Numbered from the stretch's first letter, positions 9,639 through 18,312 are shown. The stretch: DNA of 64,000 nt from Ruminococcus flavefaciens (GCA_902760805.1 CACWHY010000018.1:1-64000); one strand, 5' to 3'. Made by a program: numbers and translations. The notes: generated from the letters alone by a model not told the origin.

Positions 9639-11153
9639 TTATTCAAATTTCAGTGAGAAGAAGAACTCGCTGATGAAGTCCGTCATCTCGTCCTCGTTGT
9701 CCGGAGAGTTGGTGAACTCAAATGCCCATTTCTCGCCGTCATGTTCAAGATAGTATCTCCTTATCGTCTCATCATAGCTGTGGGAGAAATTCTCCGGCTC
9801 GGTATATGTGAGCAATACCAGGTCGTACTCGCCCATAGCGATATTTTCCACAGTGAGCTTCAAGTCTTCGGGGGTCATGTCTTCGCTGGCTTCCGCAGCC
9901 CTGATCTCTCTGTCAGCATCATTGTTTGCGATCTCTTCCGGCGTGAGAGCCTGCTGGAATACCCTGATGTAAAGATCACTTCCATAGTTGCTGAACTTCA
10001 CCTCATCATCGCTGTCATAAACCGTACTTCGCTTCATTCTTCCGTCTACTATGAAGGAGGCGCCGTGGAAGGTATCGTCGTAGTAGCGAGCATCCTCCCG
10101 TGACTGGTTGAGCTGAGCCATCTCCTGCTCGGTGAGCTTGAAAATGGTAAGTCCCGAAAGCAGGTCGTAGATGTCCTGCTCGTCACGCTCGGAGCCCTCA
10201 TTGACTGTTTTGGTGATGACATAGACCATATCGTTCAGATCCATGTAGTAGGTCGTTCCCACTAATGCAAGATCGTCGCCCATGGTGTAGGTCACTATAT
10301 GGGCGTCAAGTCCGAAGAATTCCTCGTTTTTCAGCTTTACGTCCTTGAGGACGCTGGACTCGCTGTTCTTGTCGTACTGCTTTCCGGCAAGGTCAAAGGC
10401 ATTCTCAGTGCCGCCGTTGTTGATGACTTTTATGCCTGCGGACGGGAAGAGATACTGATCCGGGTCGTCTGTTTCAGCGATGCAGAACTTCAGGTCGACC
10501 ATTACGTCATTGGCAAGATCCTCGCCCCCGTCACGCTCGATCATCCACTGGGGTCCGTAGTGGAAGTTGAAAAGCTGGCAGGTATAGTCCTGCTCAGTAG
10601 TAGGCAGCATGAAGTCAGAGGTGTATTTTGCGGACTTCACGATCCGCTCCATCTCCGCTCTTGCAGCCTTCTTGTTCTTGTCCTTGTATCTGGCGGATAC
10701 CGTGAAGGATCTTGACTGGTAGGTCATGAGATACTCGCTGATCCACTGTCCCTCGTCTTCGCTGTAGCTGGTATTCTTATAGTGCAGCGCAGCACACTCA
10801 TAGGGAGCGTCTTTGATTTCTTCCCAGCTTGCGTCCTCGACGCTTTCATTGTTCTCCTCCAATGTGGAGGCGTTTTCCTTCTCGGTGGCAATAGCTGTGA
10901 GCTGGTGGATATATCCGCCTTGTACTGTCAGCTCCTCAAAGAGCTTGCCCTTGAACTCATATGAAGCAACATTGCCGTTCTCGTCCTCATAGGGCTCGTA
11001 GTCCAGCTCCAGGCCATCATCGATGGTGAAGCTGTAATTCGTTGAGTCGTAGTTGACTCTATTGCCGTTGTATTTTTCTCCGCAGCTGCCAAGGGGGAGC
11101 AGCATAGCTCCCACAGCGGTCAGTGCGATGAGTTTTTTGCCCAACAAACCCAT
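9639..11153 (-). CDS. Lipoprotein of unknown function inside the purine operon
   Basis: 504 aa. A signal peptide ends in lipobox LGSC (Cys24), so it is anchored outside the cell. The rest is acidic, mostly beta-like with YD- and ED-rich turns; no motif recognised. ATG 11153 is preferred because GGAGAG precedes it; the ATG at 11165 forms part of that ribosome site. It lies between the AICAR transformylase gene (13 nt) and purD (16 nt) and must be co-transcribed with them. Nothing in it points to purine chemistry. Confidence 0.8.
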   Translation of the reverse strand: MGLLGKKLIALTAVGAMLLPLGSCGEKYNGNRVNYDSTNYSFTIDDGLELDYEPYEDENGNVASYEFKGKLFEELTVQGGYIHQLTAIATEKENASTLEENNESVEDASWEEIKDAPYECAALHYKNTSYSEDEGQWISEYLMTYQSRSFTVSARYKDKNKKAARAEMERIVKSAKYTSDFMLPTTEQDYTCQLFNFHYGPQWMIERDGGEDLANDVMVDLKFCIAETDDPDQYLFPSAGIKVINNGGTENAFDLAGKQYDKNSESSVLKDVKLKNEEFFGLDAHIVTYTMGDDLALVGTTYYMDLNDMVYVITKTVNEGSERDEQDIYDLLSGLTIFKLTEQEMAQLNQSREDARYYDDTFHGASFIVDGRMKRSTVYDSDDEVKFSNYGSDLYIRVFQQALTPEEIANNDADREIRAAEASEDMTPEDLKLTVENIAMGEYDLVLLTYTEPENFSHSYDETIRRYYLEHDGEKWAFEFTNSPDNEDEMTDFISEFFFSLKFE

Positions 11154-11166
11154 TTTTCTCTCCATA

Positions 11167-12363
11167 TCAGTGGTGGAAAAGTCTGATGCCTGTGAAGGCC
11201 ATTGCGATACCGTACTTGTTGCAGGTCTCGATAACATTGTCGTCACGGATAGATCCGCCGGGCTCAGCGATGTAAGCAACGCCGGACTTCTTAGCTCTCT
11301 CGATATTGTCGCCGAAGGGGAAGAAAGCGTCTGATCCGAGGCAAACGTCTGTGTTCTTAGCCAGCCAAGCCTTCTTTTCCTCAGCAGTGAAAACAGCAGG
11401 CTTTACCTTGAATATGCGCTGCCACTCGCCCTCGCGGAGAACGTCCTCGTACTCGTCGCCGATGTAAACGTCGATAGCGTTGTCACGGTCAGCACGGCGG
11501 ATGTCGTCAACGAACTGGAGACCCATTACCTGAGGAGACTGTCTCAGCCACCAGTTATCAGCCTTCTGGCCTGCAAGACGTGTGCAGTGGATACGGGACT
11601 GCTGGCCTGCGCCGATACCGATAGCCTGGCCGTCCTTGACGTAGCAGACAGAGTTGGACTGAGTGTATTTCAGTGTGATCAGAGAGATCAGCAGGTCGTC
11701 CTTCTTGTCGTCGGGGATGTCCTTGTTGTCTGTAACAACGTTTGCAAGGAGCTCACGGTTGATGTCCAGCTCATTGCGTCCCTGCTCGAAGGAAACGCCG
11801 TATACCTGCTTAGTCTCGATAGGAGCGGGCTTGTAGCTCTCGTCGATCTTGAGGATACAGTAAGTGCCCTTTCTCTTGGACTTCAGGATCTCCAGAGCCT
11901 CAGGGTCGTAATCAGGAGCGATAATGCCGTCACTGACCTCACGCTGGATCATCTTAGCTGTGCAAACGTCCACCTTGTCAGAAAGTGCGATGAAGTCGCC
12001 GTAGGAGGACATTCTGTCTGCGCCTCTTGCTCTTGCGTAAGCGCTTGCAAGGGGAGTGAGGTCGCCCAGGTCGTCTACCCAGTAGATCTTCTTCAGGTCG
12101 TCGGAAAGAGGTCTGCCGATAGCAGCGCCTGCGGGAGAAACGTGCTTGAAGGAAGTTGCTGCACACACGCCTGTAGCAGCCTTCAGCTCCTTTACCAGCT
12201 GCCAGCCGTTAAGGGCATCCAGCAGGTTGATGTAGCCGGGCTTTCCGCAGAGCACCTCGATAGGGAGCTCGCTGCCGTCAGCCATATAGACTCTTGAAGG
12301 CTTCTGATTGGGGTTACAGCCGTACTTTAACAAATAATTCAATTTGTATCTTAAGGAGCTCAA
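11167..12363 (-). CDS. purH: AICAR transformylase, stand-alone (no IMP cyclohydrolase domain)
   Basis: 398 aa, cytoplasmic. It transfers a formyl group from 10-formyl-THF to AICAR. Signatures: 'CNPNQKPSRVYMADG' near the N-terminus, Lys73-His74 in 'SFKHVSPAGAAIG', 'GIGAGQQSRIHCTRLA', and 'SDAFFPFGDNIERA' near the end. Bifunctional PurH is about 510-520 aa with an N-terminal MGS-fold cyclohydrolase domain, which is absent here; a PurO-type cyclohydrolase is encoded four genes upstream. The start is uncertain: TTG 12363 overlaps the previous stop and sits very close to GAGGAG; TTG 12342 is an alternative. Confidence 0.93.
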   Translation of the reverse strand: MSSLRYKLNYLLKYGCNPNQKPSRVYMADGSELPIEVLCGKPGYINLLDALNGWQLVKELKAATGVCAATSFKHVSPAGAAIGRPLSDDLKKIYWVDDLGDLTPLASAYARARGADRMSSYGDFIALSDKVDVCTAKMIQREVSDGIIAPDYDPEALEILKSKRKGTYCILKIDESYKPAPIETKQVYGVSFEQGRNELDINRELLANVVTDNKDIPDDKKDDLLISLITLKYTQSNSVCYVKDGQAIGIGAGQQSRIHCTRLAGQKADNWWLRQSPQVMGLQFVDDIRRADRDNAIDVYIGDEYEDVLREGEWQRIFKVKPAVFTAEEKKAWLAKNTDVCLGSDAFFPFGDNIERAKKSGVAYIAEPGGSIRDDNVIETCNKYGIAMAFTGIRLFHH

Positions 12364-13346
12364 AGCTCCTCGTACTCATATTCTGTTCTGGAGATCTGAT
12401 AGTCTCCATAGCGGACAGTCTCTGTAGAGATCCTGTCCTGCTCGTCGTAGGTGTACTCATAGCGGGTCATGGCGCTGAGCTGCCCGTCCTTGTCGTAGCA
12501 GCGCTGAGTTTTCTGTCTCAGCAGGCCGCTTTTCAGGTAGGTGTACTCAGTGACGATCTTTGAGACCAGGTGATCTTTGCCAATCTCTTTTGTCTCCAGC
12601 ACCAGCCTGTGCTGACTGTCGTACTCATACCGGCAGGAAGACTCCACCTCATAGGCCTGATAGAACTCAGACAGCACCAGGTCGCCGCTGTCATTATAGG
12701 AGTTAGCTGCAATCCGGGAAGAGGTCCTTCCGCCGCTGTAGCAATAGCCCTCAGAGATGATATTGCCGTGGCTGTCGAACTCAGTGTAGCTGCTTGCCCG
12801 GTAATCGCCGTCGTCCCTGCGGTCGCAGACCACAGTTTCCGCAACGGATCCGTCCTCCCGATAGGTGTTTTCCTGATACTTGGGGACGCTGCCGTAGTTC
12901 AGGGCGTAGATCCTGAGGATCTGGCCGTTTTCGCCGTACTCATAAAGGCTGCTGAGGGAGAAGCCGCTGCTGCCGAGAGCGCCCAGCTCATTTCCCTTTT
13001 CGTCCAAGATCACAGTGCGGCTCACGGTGGAGCTTTCCACCGCAGCGCCGCCCTCCAGCTTCTCGCTTGTGACAGTCATATGCCTGGCCTGAGCCGGATA
13101 GTTCATGGGCAGGTCAAGGCCGGTGAGCTGCGAGGCTGCCAGCTTTTGCCGCCTTAGCTGATCTGTTAGGGAAGGCTCCCTTTCCGGCTCGCTAGGTGCC
13201 TCAGTTGCAGGCTGGGTGGGAGCCTCAGTGACTGGCTCAGCCTCCAGCGCCGCCGGAGCCTGTGGAGCTCTTTGCGGAGCCTCAGTTCTTACCGACAGGA
13301 TCGCTCCAAGGAGCAAAACTGCCAGTATCACCCTAGATCTCTTCAT
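12360..13346 (-). CDS. Secreted or membrane-anchored YD-repeat protein
   Basis: 328 aa. The N-terminus is a hydrophobic signal or anchor without a lipobox cysteine, followed by a P/E/A/T-rich linker (about 25-60). From about 100 on it has repeated short strands ending in Y-x-Y-D or Y-x-E-x, with 'DSHGNII' and 'DEQDRIST', as in YD/RHS-type repeats. It is a tandem paralogue of the gene just upstream and overlaps it by 14 nt; its stop overlaps the TTG start of purH. RHS-like repeats often bind carbohydrate or form shells; the role here is unknown. Confidence 0.75.
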   Translation of the reverse strand: MKRSRVILAVLLLGAILSVRTEAPQRAPQAPAALEAEPVTEAPTQPATEAPSEPEREPSLTDQLRRQKLAASQLTGLDLPMNYPAQARHMTVTSEKLEGGAAVESSTVSRTVILDEKGNELGALGSSGFSLSSLYEYGENGQILRIYALNYGSVPKYQENTYREDGSVAETVVCDRRDDGDYRASSYTEFDSHGNIISEGYCYSGGRTSSRIAANSYNDSGDLVLSEFYQAYEVESSCRYEYDSQHRLVLETKEIGKDHLVSKIVTEYTYLKSGLLRQKTQRCYDKDGQLSAMTRYEYTYDEQDRISTETVRYGDYQISRTEYEYEEL

Positions 13347-14319
13347 AGGTCATTTCTTTGGTGCGGTGAGTGCCGCTGTTAGAGGTCTCCTCATAGAAGG
13401 TCTCCCTGCCCTCTGAGTCGTACTCCCAGCGGATATCGAGGGTATAGTCCTGACTTTCGTCATCGTACTGAGTGACAATGCTATGATGGATCATATGATT
13501 CTGGCTGTCGTACTCATAGGTGTTCAGCTCATGATAGTCGGTCCCTGTGATGTCTGCGGTGAGCTTGTTTCCCCGGTCGTCATATGTATAGACCGTGGTC
13601 TTTCTGACATCGCCGTTGTCATCGTGCTTCCGGCAGACTGATACTCTGTTGTTCTCGTCCAGGTCACAGTCGCTGTAGTCGTACGTCAGGGTGAACTGGA
13701 TTTCCTGCTCACCGTTTTCGCCAGGCTCATCGTAGGCGACGAACTTGGACGTCATCATGTTGCCGAACTCGTCAAAGGTCTGCCAGCACTCTGAGCTCAG
13801 ATTGCCGTTCCGGAATACCTTCTCATAGGAGAAGTCCTCTAAGTCGCCTTCGTACTCGTACTCACGCTGTATCTCCTCTGTCCGGTAGGTGCTGACCATC
13901 TTCTGATGAGTGATCCTGCCCTTATCGTCGTAGGTGTATTCGTTGGAGCTGTAGGGCAGCTCCTGTCCGCCCTCATAGATCTCGACCTTGAGGAGCTCGT
14001 TCCCGTGGCTGTCAAGGTAGCTTGTATACCTGTGGTCGGCCTCGCCGGTGTTTTTTTCCAGGTAGGTCATCTTGGTCACGGCTTCCTCGGGGATCTCATC
14101 GCTTATCTCATTGCGCAGTGAGGACTCGTCCTCTTCCTCTGGCTCTTCCTCCGGATCTGTATCTTCCTCTGGCACGTCCTCTTCCTCCGGCTCAGTCTCC
14201 TCCTCCGCAGCCACGCTCACCTCAGAAAGCTCCTTAGAGCTCTCCGGCGGAGCAGGCTGCTTTTCCGAGCAGCTGCAAAGAGCCAGAAGACAGGCTGCCG
14301 CTAATAACAGCCGCCTCAT
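13333..14319 (-). CDS. YD-repeat lipoprotein
   Basis: 328 aa. Signal peptide with lipobox LCSC, a very acidic E/D/P/S linker (about 28-70), then YD-type repeats such as 'YTYDDKGRITHQ', 'YTYDDRGNKLTAD' and 'WEYDSEGRETFYE'. It is paralogous to the next gene, suggesting tandem duplication, and overlaps the zinc-ribbon gene upstream by 4 nt. Surface location is inferred from the lipobox. Function unknown. Confidence 0.8.
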   Translation of the reverse strand: MRRLLLAAACLLALCSCSEKQPAPPESSKELSEVSVAAEEETEPEEEDVPEEDTDPEEEPEEEDESSLRNEISDEIPEEAVTKMTYLEKNTGEADHRYTSYLDSHGNELLKVEIYEGGQELPYSSNEYTYDDKGRITHQKMVSTYRTEEIQREYEYEGDLEDFSYEKVFRNGNLSSECWQTFDEFGNMMTSKFVAYDEPGENGEQEIQFTLTYDYSDCDLDENNRVSVCRKHDDNGDVRKTTVYTYDDRGNKLTADITGTDYHELNTYEYDSQNHMIHHSIVTQYDDESQDYTLDIRWEYDSEGRETFYEETSNSGTHRTKEMTYEEI

Positions 14320-14798
14320 TGGTTAAGAAGAGTGCCGAGCATTGCTCCGAACATGATGCCTACCCAGAAGGCTGCACCAAGGATGATAAATCCGACTATG
14401 TACGCACCGCAGCCTGAAGGCTTGTTGTTCAGGTCACGGGTGGGGTATTTTCCGGAAATGATACCCGGTACTGCGAAGGAGTAAAATGCGGTGACCAGCA
14501 GAATGAGAAACGCCAGCCCGTCGATGTCCAGCGAGAGACAAAATCCCATTGTCGCTGACATAGCAAGCTCGAGGAGAGCGTGCTTCTTCATGACCTTCTT
14601 CCAAGCCAGCATAGCCTCCTTGTATTCCGCATCGGTAAGCACCGTCCTCAGGGGAGGAGGTGCTGCCGGAGCGCTTTTCTGAGGGGGAGACATATCTATC
14701 TCAGAGTCGCAGTATTCACACTTGACGATGCCGTTCACGGCCCGGCTCAGGTCGAGTCCGGCGCCGCAGTAGGGGCATTTGCTGTTTTTTCTTGCCAT
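14316..14798 (-). CDS. Zinc-ribbon membrane protein
   Basis: 160 aa. Two CPYC/CEYC knuckles (residues about 8-32) make a zinc ribbon; the C-terminal half has three hydrophobic segments. The start overlaps the purO stop by one base (TAATG) and its stop overlaps the next start, so translation is coupled. It shares the CPYCGA...CEYCDS ribbon with the TM2 protein at 17235-17609, so the two may be functionally related. Specific function unknown. Confidence 0.75.
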   Translation of the reverse strand: MARKNSKCPYCGAGLDLSRAVNGIVKCEYCDSEIDMSPPQKSAPAAPPPLRTVLTDAEYKEAMLAWKKVMKKHALLELAMSATMGFCLSLDIDGLAFLILLVTAFYSFAVPGIISGKYPTRDLNNKPSGCGAYIVGFIILGAAFWVGIMFGAMLGTLLNQ

Positions 14799-15511
14799 TA
14801 CTTGTTCTTGTTTACGATGCGGGTATCCTCTTTTCCGGTCTCAAGGTCAACGTAGCGCACGAAGAGAGACACCTTGTTGTCCTCGTTGAGGCTAGTCCAG
14901 AGCATATCTGTGAACTGGTCGATGTCCCCTGAGATCTCTACCAGCTTAGGCTCGCCCTCGAAGCTGGGCAGAGGAGATCCGTCGCCCATGTAGGTGTGGA
15001 TAAAGTGACCCTGGCCTGCGATCGGGTTGTTGTAGGAGAAGGTGTATCTCTGGCAGGAGGAAGGATCGCCGTTTGCGCTCTTGAGGATAGACATTGCGTA
15101 GTTGAAGCCCTCCTCGCCGAAGCGGAGGATACCGGAGATCCTAGGTGTGTAGTTGGGAGCGTCGTCCTCGAACTCTCTTGTGCGGAGAGCCTGCTCGAAG
15201 GTGTACTGCTTATCCATGAGCTCGTAGATAGTGTCGGTCTGGTCGCCGTTGGTAACGATGAGCTTGTTGCCCAGCACTCTAACGGGAGCGTAGATGATCA
15301 GGTGGGGATCGGTGAGCTTTGAGGGATCGAAGGCCTCAGTGCGGATGCCTCTTCCCTCCTCAAGGAATACACGGTTGCGGCTGTTCTCGCTTCTTCCCAT
15401 GATGAAATAAGCGGTAACAGCGGACTTTCCGTCCTTAGACTTGCCGATGACGATACCTCTTCCGGGGTAAGCGTTGGACTTCAGTTCCTGTGACAGATCA
15501 AGCATTTTCAT
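14798..15511 (-). CDS. purO: IMP cyclohydrolase, archaeal PurO type
   Basis: 237 aa. It closes the ring of FAICAR to give IMP, the last step of purine synthesis. The sequence resembles the PurO family first known from methanogens rather than the MGS-fold domain of PurH: 'NAYPGRGIVIGKSKDGKS', 'YFIMGRSENSRNRVF', 'VTNGDQTDTIYE' and 'YTPRISGIL'. The assignment fits because the AICAR transformylase in the same operon lacks its own cyclohydrolase domain. AAAGGAG lies 8 nt before the ATG. Confidence 0.85.
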   Translation of the reverse strand: MKMLDLSQELKSNAYPGRGIVIGKSKDGKSAVTAYFIMGRSENSRNRVFLEEGRGIRTEAFDPSKLTDPHLIIYAPVRVLGNKLIVTNGDQTDTIYELMDKQYTFEQALRTREFEDDAPNYTPRISGILRFGEEGFNYAMSILKSANGDPSSCQRYTFSYNNPIAGQGHFIHTYMGDGSPLPSFEGEPKLVEISGDIDQFTDMLWTSLNEDNKVSLFVRYVDLETGKEDTRIVNKNK

Positions 15512-15530
15512 GATAATAGCTCCTTTCAGA

Positions 15531-16010
15531 TCAAAGCCTTGTGATATAGTTTCCGGGATCCTGAGCGAGCTCCGGGTCCCATACTGAGCGGCTGGGGTCG
15601 TATTTTCCGATGAACACAGCCTTGTTTGCGATGATGTCTATTTCCAGCCGGAGATCCTCCTGCCATTTGCAGTCGAATTCCAGCTGATAACCGATAGTTT
15701 CTCTGTCCGGGGGAAGGTTCACCCGGAGGTCATTGAGGACGATGTAGCTGAGCACTTCCTTGGGGAAGGACTTCTCGCTGAACTGGCCGAAGGTCTTGTC
15801 ACCTTCAAGAGTGTCCAGCATAAAGAGCTTCACCCCACGGCACAGCTCATCCATAGTCAGATAGGGCAGGTCGTTGAAATTGTCGGTGCAGCGCTCGGCG
15901 TACTCCTTGGTGACGCCTGTATCTACCAGCACTATGCCGTAGTTGTTGAACAGGCTGCTCCAGAACTTGCCCTCAGAAAAGAATTTACCCTCTTTAAGTC
16001 CCACGATCAT
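15531..16010 (-). CDS. Conserved-looking cytoplasmic protein, unknown
   Basis: 159 aa, no signal peptide or membrane segment. It contains 'GIVLVDTGVTKEYAERCTDNF' and 'LRVNLPPDRETIGYQLEFDCKW'. I do not recognise the family. It starts behind AAGGAGG and sits between the CmpB-type membrane protein gene (12 nt) and purO (19 nt), inside the purine operon. Confidence 0.7.
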   Translation of the reverse strand: MIVGLKEGKFFSEGKFWSSLFNNYGIVLVDTGVTKEYAERCTDNFNDLPYLTMDELCRGVKLFMLDTLEGDKTFGQFSEKSFPKEVLSYIVLNDLRVNLPPDRETIGYQLEFDCKWQEDLRLEIDIIANKAVFIGKYDPSRSVWDPELAQDPGNYITRL

Positions 16011-16022
16011 GGCGTTTCCTCC

Positions 16023-16583
16023 TTACTTTAGGAAAAAGGTGTAGACGCAGTCTGCGGCGACGATGATCAGCACCGTCAGGGCTGCGATATTGATAGCTTT
16101 AGGTCTAGGCTTGCTGAGGATCCAGTCGAAGAATGGCTGGACGGCGTAGAGGAAGAGAGTTCCTCCAAGGCCAAATCTCAGCGAGGTGGAAAGTGCGATC
16201 CTGGCCTGGAAATTGTACTTGTACCGGGCGTAGGTCTGCCAGGGCCAGGCGCCTGTTGCGGCCTCCAGGATATAGCTTGCGATGAGCTCGATAAGGGTAG
16301 CCACCGCCATGCACCCGATGAAAATAATGACAGGCTTGACTATATTCAGCCATTTCACGTCCTTTTTGCGCATGAGCCAGCCGAAGCACCCCAGAAAGGC
16401 CAGGGCTCCCACGCCGTATACCGGGCAGTACGGCCCGAAAAGGACTCCTCTGTTTGAAAAGCCCCAGCGGTAGATGAAGGTCTCCAGCACTACCTCGTAG
16501 CACCACCCCAGCACCGCATACATCCAGAAGCAGAGGAAGAGCTTCTGTAGGGTCTGTTTTTGTTTCAGCTCAGCAAGTCCCAT
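16023..16583 (-). CDS. CmpB-like membrane protein (putative type-IV ABC permease family)
   Basis: 186 aa with about five membrane segments. The motif 'LGWCYEVVLETFIYRWGFSNRGVLFGPYCPVYG' region (residues about 24-56) is typical of the ABC_trans_CmpB family, widespread small membrane proteins of Firmicutes with no proven transport role. Its start lies 3 nt after the purN stop, with GGAG in the purN end as ribosome site. Confidence 0.8.
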   Translation of the reverse strand: MGLAELKQKQTLQKLFLCFWMYAVLGWCYEVVLETFIYRWGFSNRGVLFGPYCPVYGVGALAFLGCFGWLMRKKDVKWLNIVKPVIIFIGCMAVATLIELIASYILEAATGAWPWQTYARYKYNFQARIALSTSLRFGLGGTLFLYAVQPFFDWILSKPRPKAINIAALTVLIIVAADCVYTFFLK

Positions 16584-16586
16584 GGA

Positions 16587-17213
16587 TCACTCCTGAGCGT
16601 AAGTCTTGCCGTCTCTGATGATGATCTTATCCTGACAGAAGAGGGACACCGCCTTGGGCAGCAGCTTCCACTCCACGTTCTCCATGATCCTTTTCTGGAG
16701 GATCTCAGGGGTGTCCTCCGGGAGAACATCAACAGTTCCCTGGAGAATGATAGCGCCGGCATCGGCCTTTTCGTTTACGAAATGTATGGTAGCTCCCGAC
16801 ACCTTCACGCCGTATTCAAGGGCAGCCTCATGGACCTTCAGTCCGTAGAAGCCCTCTCCGCAGAATGAGGGGATAAGAGCCGGATGAACGTTGATGATCT
16901 TGTAGGCGTATTCCTTTGTGACGCACTCATCAAGGATCGTCATAAATCCTGCCAGCACGACCAGGTCAGCCTTTTCCTCGTTAAGAGCCTCAAGGATAGC
17001 CTTGCTGTAGCTCAGGCTGTCCGAGAACTGCTTCCGGGGGATCACTCTTGTGGGGATATTGTTGTTTTTGGCTCTTTCCAGAGCGTAAACGCCCTCCTTT
17101 GAGGAGATGACGCAGGTGATCTTTCCGCCCTTGATGATGCCGGACTTCTCGGCGTCGATAAGCGCCTGTAAATTAGTTCCTCCGCCCGAAACGAGCACGA
17201 CTATGTTCTTCAT
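16587..17213 (-). CDS. purN: Phosphoribosylglycinamide formyltransferase (GART)
   Basis: 208 aa, normal length. It formylates GAR with 10-formyl-THF, the third purine step. Folate and substrate residues are visible: 'VLVSGGGTNLQAL' near the start, catalytic Asn108 and His110 in 'INVHPALIPSF', and Asp151 in 'NEKADAGAI'. GGAGG precedes the ATG. It is the third gene of the operon, between the TM2 protein and the CmpB-type protein. Confidence 0.95.
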   Translation of the reverse strand: MKNIVVLVSGGGTNLQALIDAEKSGIIKGGKITCVISSKEGVYALERAKNNNIPTRVIPRKQFSDSLSYSKAILEALNEEKADLVVLAGFMTILDECVTKEYAYKIINVHPALIPSFCGEGFYGLKVHEAALEYGVKVSGATIHFVNEKADAGAIILQGTVDVLPEDTPEILQKRIMENVEWKLLPKAVSLFCQDKIIIRDGKTYAQE

Positions 17214-17234
17214 TTCAAAAACCTCCGATAAATA

Positions 17235-17609
17235 TCATTCTAGGGGCTCGCCGTTGCTGTCAGTGAAAACACCGCCGGCGATGAGCGCAAGGTCAACTAT
17301 GGTGCCCAGGAAGAAAAGACCGTATGTAAAAATGTACAAAAGGCCTGTGCCGATCTTCCCCACATAAAGTCTGTGAACGCCGCCCACTCCGAAAAATCCA
17401 AGGCAGCACAGCAGCAGAGCGGTCTTTTTGCTTTTGGGTCCGGTCTGAGGGCCGGGTACATAAACACGCTGAGCATTGCTCTGGCCGGTGCGCCAATTAT
17501 CGGCAGCAGGCTCAGGCTTTGGGATAAGGTCGCTCAGGTCTGAGTCGCAGTATTCGCACACAGGCGAAGCGCTCACATTGACCTCAGCGCCGCAGTATGG
17601 ACATCTCAT
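17235..17609 (-). CDS. Zinc-ribbon TM2-domain membrane protein
   Basis: 124 aa. A CPYC...CEYC zinc ribbon (residues 3-22), a Pro-rich spacer, then a TM2 domain: a basic KSKKTA turn, hydrophobic helix 1, the conserved 'GVGGVHRLYVGKIGTG' loop and helix 2. GGAGG precedes the ATG. TM2 proteins are small inner-membrane proteins of unclear role. The same ribbon occurs in the product of 14316-14798 in this operon. Confidence 0.85.
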   Translation of the reverse strand: MRCPYCGAEVNVSASPVCEYCDSDLSDLIPKPEPAADNWRTGQSNAQRVYVPGPQTGPKSKKTALLLCCLGFFGVGGVHRLYVGKIGTGLLYIFTYGLFFLGTIVDLALIAGGVFTDSNGEPLE

Positions 17610-17627
17610 GGATCCACCTCCACAGGA

Positions 17628-18047
17628 TCAGCCGATAAGGATCTCAAACATGATCCCGACGATGATAAGTGCAGCTCCGGCCACGAAAGCAGCGATCGCC
17701 TCATAGCAGGCCTTTCCGTTTTCCTCCGGGAAATAGAAGGTCTTAGGCATACGGGGGTCGGCGAAGATCGTCACCAGGTCGCCCTCACAGTAATTCCCCA
17801 GGAGCTGGTCGTAGCTGTGGTGGTCGGCAGTAATCTCACGCTTGCCGTTGTCGTACTTGACCACGGGGCAGTAGACCTTCACCAGAAGGTAGCTCTTCTT
17901 CTGCATTTTCTCACGAATACCGATAACAGTTCCCTGATATTCGGTCATATTTGCACGCCGGCTGTTGTGTGCGTACATCAGGAAGGCACCCAGCCCCAAG
18001 GCCAAGATACCGAAAATAATAAAGCCCAAAATGATCCCGCCTTTCAC
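17628..18047 (-). CDS. DUF3592-like membrane protein, first gene of the purN operon
   Basis: About 139 aa. One membrane helix at each end (residues about 4-25 and 118-138) encloses a soluble beta-rich domain: 'YQGTVIGIRE', 'CPVVKYDNGKREITA', 'YCEGDLVTIFADPRMPKTFYF'. This is the DUF3592 layout. It is paralogous to the gene at 35489-35956, the last gene of the other purine operon. A longer frame from TTG 18098 is ruled out as that codon lies within the -10 box; GTG 18047 or TTG 18029 (behind AAAGGCGGG) are the realistic starts. Confidence 0.7.
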   Translation of the reverse strand: MKGGIILGFIIFGILALGLGAFLMYAHNSRRANMTEYQGTVIGIREKMQKKSYLLVKVYCPVVKYDNGKREITADHHSYDQLLGNYCEGDLVTIFADPRMPKTFYFPEENGKACYEAIAAFVAGAALIIVGIMFEILIG

Positions 18048-18089
18048 TGCGCCATTGCCCGTCAGGGCACACTTAGGCACTATACATCT

Positions 18090-18118
18090 ATTATACAATT
18101 TTTCCGCTCTGATGTCAA
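18090..18118 (-). promoter_or_regulatory. Promoter of the 13-gene purN-purO-purH-purD operon
   Basis: A consensus sigma-A promoter read leftward: TTGACA (18118-18113), 17-bp spacer, TATAAT (18095-18090). All 13 genes down to 7603 are closely spaced or overlapping with no internal terminator seen, so it probably drives the whole set. No purine riboswitch or PUR-box repeat was recognised in the short leader. Confidence 0.88.
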
Positions 18119-18262
18119 GATTTTACAGGCTCTTGGTATGGGGAAACTAACAAGATCCCAGGGGCGGAGCGTGGGATCGAAAATGCAGGAGGGCGAAGCC
18201 CGGATCGCCCCGTGGGTTTTTCAGCGTGAAAAAACCAGCCCCCGAAGTTCGGAAAGATCTCC
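18119..18262. other. Intergenic stretch with imperfect palindromes
   Basis: No gene seen. It holds a GC-rich 'GGGCG...CGCCC' type segment and the palindrome GGTTTTTCA-GCG-TGAAAAAACC around 18218-18240. It lies between the GH9 terminator and the divergent start of the purine operon promoter. Confidence 0.5.
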
Positions 18263-18266
18263 CTGT

Positions 18267-18296
18267 AAAAAAAGGAGCGGCCTTATGACCGCTCCT
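18267..18296 (-). terminator. Terminator of the GH9 gene
   Basis: AGGAGCGG (18273-18280) pairs with CCGCTCCT (18289-18296); on the minus strand a run of seven T follows. Confidence 0.92.
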
Positions 18297-18312
18297 CTTG
18301 GAGATATTCACA

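Noticed and set aside
11154-11279. 42-residue N-terminal extension of the lipoprotein at 9639
   Set aside because: It overlaps the purH end, and GGAGAG directly precedes ATG 11153, which begins a normal signal peptide.
18048-18098. N-terminal extension of the DUF3592 gene from TTG 18098
   Set aside because: The TTG lies within the TATAAT box of a perfect promoter, so it is not in the transcript.
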